Source: JBBREP01 sp036501845
GTDB taxonomy: Bacteria; Actinomycetota; Acidimicrobiia; IMCC26256; PALSA-610
Assembly: GCA_036501845.1 (NCBI GenBank)
Contig: DASXZO010000138.1
Location: forward strand, 1 to 26,555
Direction of reading: 5' to 3'
DNA length: 26,555 bases
Numbering within the stretch: position 1 is the stretch's first letter; the number at the start of each line of letters is the position of its first letter. Below are positions 7,099 to 14,860 of this stretch, in pieces. Below the pieces are notes generated by a model, which worked only from the letters and a program-made list of their open reading frames with translations, ran no database searches and was not told the origin of the DNA. The translations under genes and the position numbers were made by a program.

Positions 7099-8043
7099 GT
7101 GCGCACACCACTTGGGGCGCGGCGTGGCCGCGCGGTCACTGTCGCGGCGCTCGCCGCTGCCGGGCTCGTCGGGCTGGGCATCGGTGTGGGGCCGCACGTC
7201 TTCGGCTCGAGCGCGAGCGGTGCGCGTGAGTTCGACACGCAGCACTCGGCGCAACACATCACGCTGCCGAGCAAAGGCAACGACCTCTCGGCCGCGGCGG
7301 TGGCCAAGCGGTTCGAGAACACCTACAAGCCGATCGCGCCGGCCGCGCCGGATCCGCGCACCGCAGTGCGGCGCTTCATCGACGGCGAGATCGAGCGCAA
7401 CGACCGCTTGTCGTATGGGCAGCTCAGCGTGGCCGACCGCGTCGCGTACCCGAGCGTGTCCGACTGGACCTTGCACGAGGCCCAGAGCGCGCAGCTGACC
7501 GGCGCGACGATCTTGGCGCTGTCGCAGCACGGCAACGCAGCCGCCGTGCGCGTCGCGCTGCAGCAGAAGCCATCGCTCGACGAGATCCAAGGTCTGGTCA
7601 CCAGCCGCGCCAACGCGGTGTTCCAAGTCGTGCGCGAGGACGGCGGCTGGCGCGTGCTGCTCGCGAGCAGCACGATCGCCAGCGAGTACCCGAGTGCATC
7701 GGCCGCGAGCGTGGCCGCGCTCACTTGGGTTCGCGATCGTCAGCACTGCGCGAGCAGAACTGCAGTGCAGTGGCGATCCGATCTGTACGGCGACGGCGCC
7801 GACTTCACCGCGTCGAAGCTGTGCAACGCGTCGGGCACTCCCAGTCTCGGATCGCCGCGCGCCCTCGACGACAGTGACCAGTCGGCGCCGCTGCTCGCGG
7901 CGTTCGGACCTGACGTCGAGCTCTGGGCGCGCGTCGTGCCGTTGCGCGCACCGGTGCAGGCAGACCTCGTTCTCGCGCCCGTGGGCGAGCGATGGCTCGT
8001 CGTCGGGTTGCTCAGCTCGTCGCCGACGGGTGGCCAGGGATGA
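7099..8043 (+). CDS. Membrane-anchored extracytoplasmic protein, unknown function
   Basis: I do not recognise this 314-residue protein. The GTG at 7099 is chosen because GGGGAGGA lies five bases upstream (7086-7093). It also leaves a compact Arg-rich N-terminus (RTPLGARRGRAV) before one hydrophobic segment (about 13-30). In-frame starts at 7060 and 7063, with GGAGG nearby, would add 12-13 residues. The rest is predicted outside the membrane, with helical stretches (LTGATILALSQHGNAAAVRVALQQ, FQVVREDGGWRVLLAS) and two cysteines (RDRQHC and SKLCNASG). The segment with VREDGGWRVLLAS resembles domains that follow ...GWRVD in secreted nuclear-transport-factor-2-like proteins, but this is not firm. 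It leads a plus-strand series with the DUF4331 and TPR genes. Confidence 0.75.
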   Translation: MRTPLGARRGRAVTVAALAAAGLVGLGIGVGPHVFGSSASGAREFDTQHSAQHITLPSKGNDLSAAAVAKRFENTYKPIAPAAPDPRTAVRRFIDGEIERNDRLSYGQLSVADRVAYPSVSDWTLHEAQSAQLTGATILALSQHGNAAAVRVALQQKPSLDEIQGLVTSRANAVFQVVREDGGWRVLLASSTIASEYPSASAASVAALTWVRDRQHCASRTAVQWRSDLYGDGADFTASKLCNASGTPSLGSPRALDDSDQSAPLLAAFGPDVELWARVVPLRAPVQADLVLAPVGERWLVVGLLSSSPTGGQG

Positions 8044-8063
8044 CCACCGCAGGCGGCTGGGGA

Positions 8064-8104
8064 GTGCGGCCGACACGCCGGCGGCCGCACACCTCTCCGG
8101 CGTG
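8064..8104 (+). promoter_or_regulatory. Possible H-type RNA pseudoknot before the DUF4331 gene
   Basis: Stem 1 pairs GTGCGGCCG (8064-8072) with CGGCCGCAC (8082-8090), nine perfect pairs. Eight of the nine loop bases, CACGCCGG (8074-8081), pair perfectly with CCGGCGTG (8097-8104). The connecting loops are one, zero and six bases long, which fits an H-type pseudoknot, or two exclusive hairpins. It lies between the stop codon of the preceding gene and the ribosome-binding site at 8129-8133. A role in transcription attenuation or translation control is inference. Confidence 0.5.
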
Positions 8105-8140
8105 CCCTCACCACCGGCAAGTACCCATGGAGGCACATTG

Positions 8141-9559
8141 ATGCAACGCCCCAAACCGGCATCGCGCACCCGCGCGGTTGGTCGGCGCGGCGTGAAGGTA
8201 TTGGGTGTGGCTGGACTCGCAACCGCGATGGCCGTCTCGAGCTTCTCGCTCAGCGGCGCATCGTCTCACCGCGAGGCACCACTGATTTCCCAGGACCCGG
8301 TCGCCGACAACACGGACACCTATGCGTTCGTCGCGCCTGACGCGCCGAGCGCGGTGACGATGGTGGCCAACTGGATTCCGTTGGAAGCACCCAACGGCGG
8401 ACCGAACTTCTACCGGTTCGGTGACGACGTGCTGTACACGGTCGAGGTCGACAACAACGGCGATGCCGTTCCCGACGTCGAATACCAGTTCCGGTTCCAC
8501 ACCGTGGTGAAGAACCCGAACACGTACCTGTACAACACCGGTCCGGTCACGTCACTTTCGGACAAGACCCTCAACATCCACCAGTACTACAGCGTCACCG
8601 AGGTGAAGAACGGCAAGAGCACCACGCTCGCGTCGAACCTCGAGGTCGCACCACCCAACATCGGACCTCGGTCCACTCCGAACTACGCGAAGCTTGCGAA
8701 ACAGGCGACGTACACGTTGCCCGGCGGCATCAAGGTGTTCGCCGGTCCTCGTGACGACCCGTTCTTCGTAGACCTCGGGTCGATCTTCGACCTCGGCGGC
8801 CTGCGCCCGCTCAACAAGGATCACGTCATCCCGCTGCCGACGGCGGCAGGCAAGGACGGCCTCAAGGGCAAGAACGTGCACAGCATCGTGATCCAGGTCC
8901 CGAAGAAGGACATCGTCACCAAGAGCGACCCGGTCGTCGGAGTGTGGTCCGACACGTACCGGCGCCGTACACGCGTCCTCTCGAACAACGGCACGAGCGC
9001 GAGCTCGGGTCCGTGGGTGCAGGTGTCGCGTCTTGGCATGCCCCTGGTGAACGAAGTGGTGATCCCGGTCGGCAAGAAGGACCTGTTCAACGCGTCCGAT
9101 CCCGTCAACGACTCGCAGTTCGGGTCGTACGTGGAGAACCCGGAGCTCGCTGGACTCATCCCGGTGCTCTATCCGGGGGTGAAGGTTCCGCCGAACCCGA
9201 GGATGTCGGACATCGTGCCGATCTTCCTCACCGGTATCCCGGGCCTCAACATGCCGAAGCATGTGAAGCCCGCGGAGATGATCCGGCTGAACACGTCGAT
9301 CAAACCCACGCCGTGGAACAAGCAGAACCGGCTCGGCCTGCTCGCAGGCCAGCAGGACGGCTTCCCCAACGGTCGCCGGTTGGTTGACGACGTCACCGAC
9401 ATCGAGCTCCGCGCGCTGGCCGGCGGCACGCCGTTCACGCCGAGCTTCAACCACTTCCCGAACAACGCGCTCACTGACGGCGTCGACAAGAACGACGTGC
9501 CCTTCCTCACGTCGTTCCCGTACGTGGCGTCGCCGCACGACGGCTACTCGGCGTCGTAA
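8141..9559 (+). CDS. DUF4331 family secreted protein
   Basis: This is a 472-residue protein from ATG 8141, with GGAGG seven bases upstream. A twin-arginine-like or Sec signal (SRTRAVGRRGVKVLGVAGLATAMAV) is followed by SSHREAPLISQDPVADNTDTYAFV, the typical start of DUF4331 proteins. Further family features are NWIPLEAPNGGPNFYRFGDD, VEYQFRF, FAGPRDDPFFVDL and a C-terminal DVTDIELRALAGG...NALTDGVDKNDVPFL. The function of the family is unknown; the conserved acidic and His residues near the mature N-terminus suggest metal binding. The next gene, a secreted TPR protein, follows after 28 bases and is probably co-translated. Export would place it outside the membrane. Confidence 0.9.
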   Translation: MQRPKPASRTRAVGRRGVKVLGVAGLATAMAVSSFSLSGASSHREAPLISQDPVADNTDTYAFVAPDAPSAVTMVANWIPLEAPNGGPNFYRFGDDVLYTVEVDNNGDAVPDVEYQFRFHTVVKNPNTYLYNTGPVTSLSDKTLNIHQYYSVTEVKNGKSTTLASNLEVAPPNIGPRSTPNYAKLAKQATYTLPGGIKVFAGPRDDPFFVDLGSIFDLGGLRPLNKDHVIPLPTAAGKDGLKGKNVHSIVIQVPKKDIVTKSDPVVGVWSDTYRRRTRVLSNNGTSASSGPWVQVSRLGMPLVNEVVIPVGKKDLFNASDPVNDSQFGSYVENPELAGLIPVLYPGVKVPPNPRMSDIVPIFLTGIPGLNMPKHVKPAEMIRLNTSIKPTPWNKQNRLGLLAGQQDGFPNGRRLVDDVTDIELRALAGGTPFTPSFNHFPNNALTDGVDKNDVPFLTSFPYVASPHDGYSAS

Positions 9560-9587
9560 GCCGCGCTGGTCACAGGAGGCACGAACG

Positions 9588-10898
9588 ATGGGACGCACGA
9601 CATCCGTTGCCGCGTACCTCACTGTCATTGGCATCGTCGCCGGCCGTCTGCTGACGGCCGGCGGCGGTGCCGCCACCACAGCGCCGCGCGCCGCGCCAGA
9701 GGTGACGGTGGCGCCTGCGGGGAGCGACAACCTCGCGCAGCTCGAGGCGACACTCACCAAGAACCCGAACGATCTCACGACGCTGCAGACGCTCGCGGTC
9801 GACTACGTGCGCCGTGCCGCGTACGGCGACCCCTCCTACTACGACCTCGCGCGCCGGGCGCTGGCGCGTGCATTCAAGGTCTCGCCCGGTAACGACGTCA
9901 CGTTCGTGGCCAAGGGCGTGCTCGAACTCAGCCTCCACCAGTTCGGCGAGGCCCTCGCCATCGGCCAGCGCGTGCACCGCGACAACCCGAATCTCGACGA
10001 CGACTACGCGGTGCTCGTCGACGCGTCGGTGGAGCTCGGCCACTACCGCGACGCGCAGCGCTACATCCAAGAACTCGTCGACCGTCATCCGGGACTGCCC
10101 GCGTACGCGCGCGTGTCGTATTTCCGCGAACTGCATGGCGACGACAACGGCGCGGTGTCGGCGATGCAACTGGCGATCGCGGCCGGTGCCGGCGTGCCAT
10201 CTGACGTCGGCTCGGTCACCGAACTTCTCGGCGACGTGCAATTCGCGCGCGGTGATCTGCGCGATGCCGGGAGTGACTACACCCAGGCGCTGCGTCTGAT
10301 CCCGAACCTGCCGCTCGCCGAACTCGGTCTGGCCAAGGTCGAAGCCGCGCAGGGCAAGGTGCTCGCCGCGGTCGACCGGCTCACGAAACTCACCAACGTG
10401 TATCCGTTGCCGCAGGCCGTCGGCGTGCTGGGCGATCTGCAGATGCGCCTTGGCCGCACCGCCGATGCGCAGCAGTCGTACGCGCTCGTGGGTGCGATCG
10501 CGTCGCTCCAGCATCGCTCGGGTCAGGTGACCGACCTCGAGATGGCCCAGTTTCAGCTCGATCACGGCCAGATCGCGCTCGGCACCAGCACCGCCGACGC
10601 CGCCTACAAGGCTCGGCCCGACAACGTGTACGTGGACGACGTGATGGCGTGGGCCCGGTACCGCCACGGTGATTTCCGGGGCGCCCAGCACTACGAGATC
10701 CAGGCGCTACGGATCGACGGCTCCGACGCGATGCTGCACTACCACGAGGCCACGATCGAGGCGGCGCTCGGAGACCGCACCGCCGCAACCGCGCAGCTGC
10801 GTTTCGCCCTGCACGAGAACCCGTGGTTCAGCTTCGCGATCCGCAATCAGATCGCGCACCTCGCCGAGTCGCTTGGCGTGCCGTTCGCAGCCTGGTGA
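9588..10898 (+). CDS. Secreted or membrane-anchored TPR protein
   Basis: The 436-residue protein begins at ATG 9588 with a strong AGGAGG eight bases upstream (9574-9579). A hydrophobic N-terminus (about 8-32) is a signal or anchor. The rest is a helical-repeat protein with tetratricopeptide patterns: LEATLTKNPNDLTTLQTLAVDYVRRA, YDLARRALARAFKVSPGND, AQRYIQELVDRHPGLPAYARVSYF, LGDVQFARGDLRDAGSDYTQALRLIPNLPLAELGLAKVEAAQGK, and MAWARYRHGDFRGAQHYEIQALRIDGSDAMLHYHEATIEAALGD. Such domains bind partner proteins. The partner is likely the DUF4331 product encoded just before it, but this is inference. Confidence 0.9.
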   Translation: MGRTTSVAAYLTVIGIVAGRLLTAGGGAATTAPRAAPEVTVAPAGSDNLAQLEATLTKNPNDLTTLQTLAVDYVRRAAYGDPSYYDLARRALARAFKVSPGNDVTFVAKGVLELSLHQFGEALAIGQRVHRDNPNLDDDYAVLVDASVELGHYRDAQRYIQELVDRHPGLPAYARVSYFRELHGDDNGAVSAMQLAIAAGAGVPSDVGSVTELLGDVQFARGDLRDAGSDYTQALRLIPNLPLAELGLAKVEAAQGKVLAAVDRLTKLTNVYPLPQAVGVLGDLQMRLGRTADAQQSYALVGAIASLQHRSGQVTDLEMAQFQLDHGQIALGTSTADAAYKARPDNVYVDDVMAWARYRHGDFRGAQHYEIQALRIDGSDAMLHYHEATIEAALGDRTAATAQLRFALHENPWFSFAIRNQIAHLAESLGVPFAAW

Positions 10899-10922
10899 CC
10901 GCGGCCGATCAGTTGTGATCGC

Positions 10923-11096
10923 TCAGGCGGTGGGCTGTGCCTCTTGCTCGAGAAGCTCGCGAAGCTCGCTGTCGTCGAGCACCGCGATACGCAAGTCGAG
11001 CAGGAAGTCGACAACCTCATGCCCCGCGACGAGATCACGTGACGCGAAGCGCTGAAGTGCTTCATCAATCGTCGTGACAACACCCGCCTGGTTCAT
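10923..11096 (-). CDS. Small helical protein, 57 residues, unknown
   Basis: From ATG 11096 an AGGAGG lies five bases upstream, the strongest ribosome-binding site on this strand in the area. The product is acidic and helical (IDEALQRFASRDLVAGHEVVDFLLDLRIAV, then DDSELRELLEQEA), with no cysteines or membrane segment. It is convergent with the TPR gene, with 24 bases between them that hold a short CGATCA/TGATCG dyad. I do not recognise a family; it could be an adaptor or a regulator of a neighbouring protein. Confidence 0.7.
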   Translation of the reverse strand: MNQAGVVTTIDEALQRFASRDLVAGHEVVDFLLDLRIAVLDDSELRELLEQEAQPTA

Positions 11097-11255
11097 TCGT
11101 GCCTCCTGCCAGTCCTGCGTACCCAAACGCTAGCCCTTCGATACACATCAACGCCGTCAGTTCCTGGCTGATTCCGTTGCGCCCATGTGAATTGTGCACC
11201 CCGTCGAAGACCCTTGCATGCCACCCTGAGAAGGTGCTACCGGCGTGGCGAGGTG
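11097..11255. other. Gap between sufU and the small-protein gene
   Basis: These 159 bases have weaker codon-like structure than the surroundings and must hold the promoter of the minus-strand small gene and the end of the sufU transcript. I see no strong hairpin with a T-tract and no other gene. Confidence 0.4.
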
Positions 11256-11738
11256 CTATTGGCCAGCTTCGTCGAGGGCCTGCTGCAGCGTGTTCCACGC
11301 GAGCGTGGCGCACTTGATGCGCACAGGGAACTTCACCACGCCCTGTAGCGCTTCGAGATCGCCGAGCCGCACGCCGTCGAGATCGGCGGCGAGATCGCTG
11401 CCGTCGCTCTCGCCTTCGAGCTTGCTCTCGTGGATCGACATCAGCGCCTTGAACGCGCGGATCAGCGCGCGCGCCTCGTCGACCGTCTTGCCCTTCACCG
11501 CCGCGCTCATCATCGACGTGGACGCTTGGCTGATCGAACAGCCCTGGCCGTTGATCTTGATGTCGGTCACCGTGTCGGTGGCGGGGTCGACGATGAGATA
11601 CACGGTGACCTCGTCGCCGCACAGCGGATTGAAGCCCTCGACCTTGTGCGCGGGCGGCACGTCGAGCTCACCGCGGTTACGCGGCGAGCGGTAGTGATCG
11701 AGGATGATCTCCCGGTAGAGGTCTTCCAGTCCGGCCAT
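11256..11738 (-). CDS. sufU: SufU, zinc-dependent sulfur acceptor for SufS
   Basis: The 160-residue protein is SufU rather than IscU: it carries the extra segment between the second and third conserved cysteines (about 100-140) typical of SufU. Ligand residues are visible as C40 with D42 (NPLCGDE), C67 (GQGCSISQAS) and C143 (RIKCATLAW). SufU takes the persulfide sulfur from SufS and passes it to the SufBCD scaffold. It lies 30 bases after sufS on the same strand and is the last gene of the minus-strand unit. Confidence 0.95.
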   Translation of the reverse strand: MAGLEDLYREIILDHYRSPRNRGELDVPPAHKVEGFNPLCGDEVTVYLIVDPATDTVTDIKINGQGCSISQASTSMMSAAVKGKTVDEARALIRAFKALMSIHESKLEGESDGSDLAADLDGVRLGDLEALQGVVKFPVRIKCATLAWNTLQQALDEAGQ

Positions 11739-11768
11739 GGCGCGCGTGATCCTACGTCTGTGGGTCAG

Positions 11769-13019
11769 TTAGGGAGCGAAGAACTGCTGCGTCTTGCCGA
11801 GCGCCACCACCAGCGCGTCGACGTCGGTCTCGTCGTTGTACACGTAGAAGCTCGCGCGTGTGGTTGCCGGTACGCCGAGGATGCGCATCAAGGGCTTGGC
11901 GCAATGGTGGCCGGCGCGCACGCACACCGCGTCCTCGTCGAGCACCTGGCTCACGTCGTGCGCGTGGATACCGTCGAGCAGGAACGACACCGCGCCGCCT
12001 CGCACCGACGTGTCGCGTGGACCGTAGATGGTGATCGAGTCACCGAACGCGTTCGACAGCTCGTCGAGCGCGTAACGCGTGACGCGCATCTCGTGGTCGC
12101 GCACCGCGTCCATTCCGAGGCATTCGAGGTACTCGACCGCTGCACCGAAGCCGATCGCCTCGACGATCGCGGGCGTTCCCGCTTCGAACTTCCACGGGAT
12201 CTCGTTCGTGGTGAAGCCGTCGAGGCGTACCTCGCGGATCATCTCGCCGCCACCCATGAACGGCGGCATCGCCTCGAGCAGTTCGGCGCGCGCCCACAGC
12301 GCACCGATGCCGGACGGTCCGCACATCTTGTGGGCCGAGAAGGCCACGAAGTCGGCGTCCCATTCGTGTACGTCGGTGGCCACATGGGGCACGTACTGGC
12401 AGGCGTCGACCACCACGAGCGCGTCGTGTGCATGGGCAGCGGTGGTGAGCCGAGTGACGTCGTTGATGGTGCCCAGCACGTTCGACATCGCGCCCACGCC
12501 GAGCAGCCGCGCGCCGTCGAGCAGGCGGTCGAGGTCGGTGAGGTCGAGCTGGTAGTCGTCGGTGAGCGGGATCCAACGCAGCTCGATGTCGCGCTCGGCC
12601 GCGAGGATGTGCCACGGCACGACGTTGGCGTGGTGCTCCATGTGCGTGAGCACCACGGCGTCGCCGGCTCTGAGGTTGGCTCGGGCCCACGAGTAGGCGA
12701 CGAGGTTGATGGCCTCGGTGGCGTTACGCGTGAACACAACCTCGCGCGCGTCGCGGGCGCCGATGAAGCGGGCGACGTTGGCGCGGGCGCGCTCGAACTC
12801 GGCCGTGGTTGCCTCGGCCATGCGGTACACACCGCGGTGCACGTTGGCGTATTGGCTGCGGTACGCCTTCTCCATCGCGTCGAGCACGTACGTGGGCTTC
12901 TGCGCCGACGACGCGCTGTCGAGATACACGAGGGGCTTGCCGTCCTGCGTGGCCGAGAGCAACGGGAAGTCAGCCTTCACGCTCGCGATGTCGAGCGGAT
13001 CGCGCCCCCAGGGGCTCAT
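11769..13019 (-). CDS. sufS: SufS, group II cysteine desulfurase
   Basis: This is a 416-residue PLP enzyme that removes sulfur from cysteine as a persulfide for Fe-S assembly. Key residues are H130 (MEHHANVVPW), the Asp/Gln pair of VVVDACQYVPH, PLP lysine K231 (FSAHKMCGPSGIG), and catalytic C373 (RAGHHCAKPLM). The short loop around that cysteine, together with the RAGHHCA motif, marks group II enzymes that work with SufU. The ATG overlaps the sufC stop codon (ATGA). The first six codons after ATG share 16 bases with the left end of the 78-bp repeat, so the extra N-terminal MSPWGR may come from it. Confidence 0.96.
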   Translation of the reverse strand: MSPWGRDPLDIASVKADFPLLSATQDGKPLVYLDSASSAQKPTYVLDAMEKAYRSQYANVHRGVYRMAEATTAEFERARANVARFIGARDAREVVFTRNATEAINLVAYSWARANLRAGDAVVLTHMEHHANVVPWHILAAERDIELRWIPLTDDYQLDLTDLDRLLDGARLLGVGAMSNVLGTINDVTRLTTAAHAHDALVVVDACQYVPHVATDVHEWDADFVAFSAHKMCGPSGIGALWARAELLEAMPPFMGGGEMIREVRLDGFTTNEIPWKFEAGTPAIVEAIGFGAAVEYLECLGMDAVRDHEMRVTRYALDELSNAFGDSITIYGPRDTSVRGGAVSFLLDGIHAHDVSQVLDEDAVCVRAGHHCAKPLMRILGVPATTRASFYVYNDETDVDALVVALGKTQQFFAP

Positions 13020-13804
13020 GCCGGCACCACGCGGAACGCGTCGAAGCCCTCGGCCTCCACCTGCTGCGCCACTTCGGGCCCACCCGAAGTGACGATCCGG
13101 CCGTCGACGAGCACGTACACCAGGTCGGGCGGGAGGTGGTCGAGGATCCGCTGGTAGTGCGTGATCACCAGGAAGCCGAGCTGCGGCCGTTCGGCGCGCA
13201 CTTCGGCGATGCCGGCCGCCACCGCGCGCAGCGCGTCGACGTCGAGGCCACTGTCGGTCTCGTCGAGCACCGCCACGTCGGGCTGGAGCAGCGCCATCTG
13301 CAGGATCTCGTTGCGCTTGCGCTCGCCGCCCGAGAAGCCCTCGTTCAGGTAGCGGTCGATGAAGCGGCTGTCCATCCCGAGCCGCTTGGTCCAGTCGAGG
13401 ACCTTCAGGCGCACTTCGAGCACCGAGTAATCGTCGATGCCGAGGCGGGTGGCCATCGACTGACGCATGAAGTTGAGCACCGACACGCCCGGGATCGCTT
13501 CGGGGTGCTGGAAGCCGAGGAACAGTCCGCGGGCAGCCCGGTCGGCGGGGGAGAGCTCGGTGATGTCGGCGCCGTTGAGCAGGATCTGGCCGGCCGTGAT
13601 CTCGTAGGCGGGGTTGCCGAGCAGCACGTTGGCGAGCGTCGACTTGCCCGAGCCGTTCGGCCCCATCAGGGCGTGCACCTGGCCCTCGGGCACGCTCAGG
13701 CTCACGCCCCGCAGGATCTCGTGGCCTTCGACGCCCGCATGCAGGTCCCGAATCTCGAGGCTGGGGATCTCGACGGCGGGGACAGGGCTGGTCACGCCGC
13801 CCAT
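13016..13804 (-). CDS. sufC: SufC, Fe-S assembly ATPase (second paralogue)
   Basis: This is a 262-residue SufC of standard length, from ATG 13804. Walker A is GPNGSGKST (48-56), the signature SGGERKR (158-164), Walker B VAVLDETDSGLDVDAL (177-192) and the H-loop His 216 (ITHYQRIL). The Q-loop FQHPEAIPGVSVLNFMR is the usual SufC form, so this copy looks more standard than the one at 1323. It overlaps sufS. No sufB or sufD lies next to it, so it presumably works with the scaffold at the other locus or with one outside the window. A GTG four codons downstream (start of VTSPVP) is an alternative start. Confidence 0.93.
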   Translation of the reverse strand: MGGVTSPVPAVEIPSLEIRDLHAGVEGHEILRGVSLSVPEGQVHALMGPNGSGKSTLANVLLGNPAYEITAGQILLNGADITELSPADRAARGLFLGFQHPEAIPGVSVLNFMRQSMATRLGIDDYSVLEVRLKVLDWTKRLGMDSRFIDRYLNEGFSGGERKRNEILQMALLQPDVAVLDETDSGLDVDALRAVAAGIAEVRAERPQLGFLVITHYQRILDHLPPDLVYVLVDGRIVTSGGPEVAQQVEAEGFDAFRVVPA

Positions 13805-13850
13805 TGTATTTGCCCTACGCGCGTAGTGGAAATCTGACGCAGTCCGGCCC

Positions 13851-13882
13851 GTGGTCCCAGAAACAGTCGACAAGTCGCCGAT

Positions 13883-13894
<12 letters not shown>
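13851..13894 (-). terminator. Inverted repeat between egtD and sufC
   Basis: GTGGTCCCA (13851-13859) and TGGGACCAC (13886-13894) are perfect 9-bp arms with 26 bases between. One arm covers the last codons and stop of egtD. No T-tract follows, so this could be a weak terminator, a processing site or an operator that separates egtBD from sufCSU expression. Confidence 0.4.
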
Positions 13895-14854
<960 letters not shown>

Positions 14855-14860
14855 GATGGC

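Noticed and set aside
11430..13157. 575-codon frame on the plus strand across sufS
   Set aside because: It is antisense to sufS and sufU, which have intact catalytic residues; the product shows no family features.
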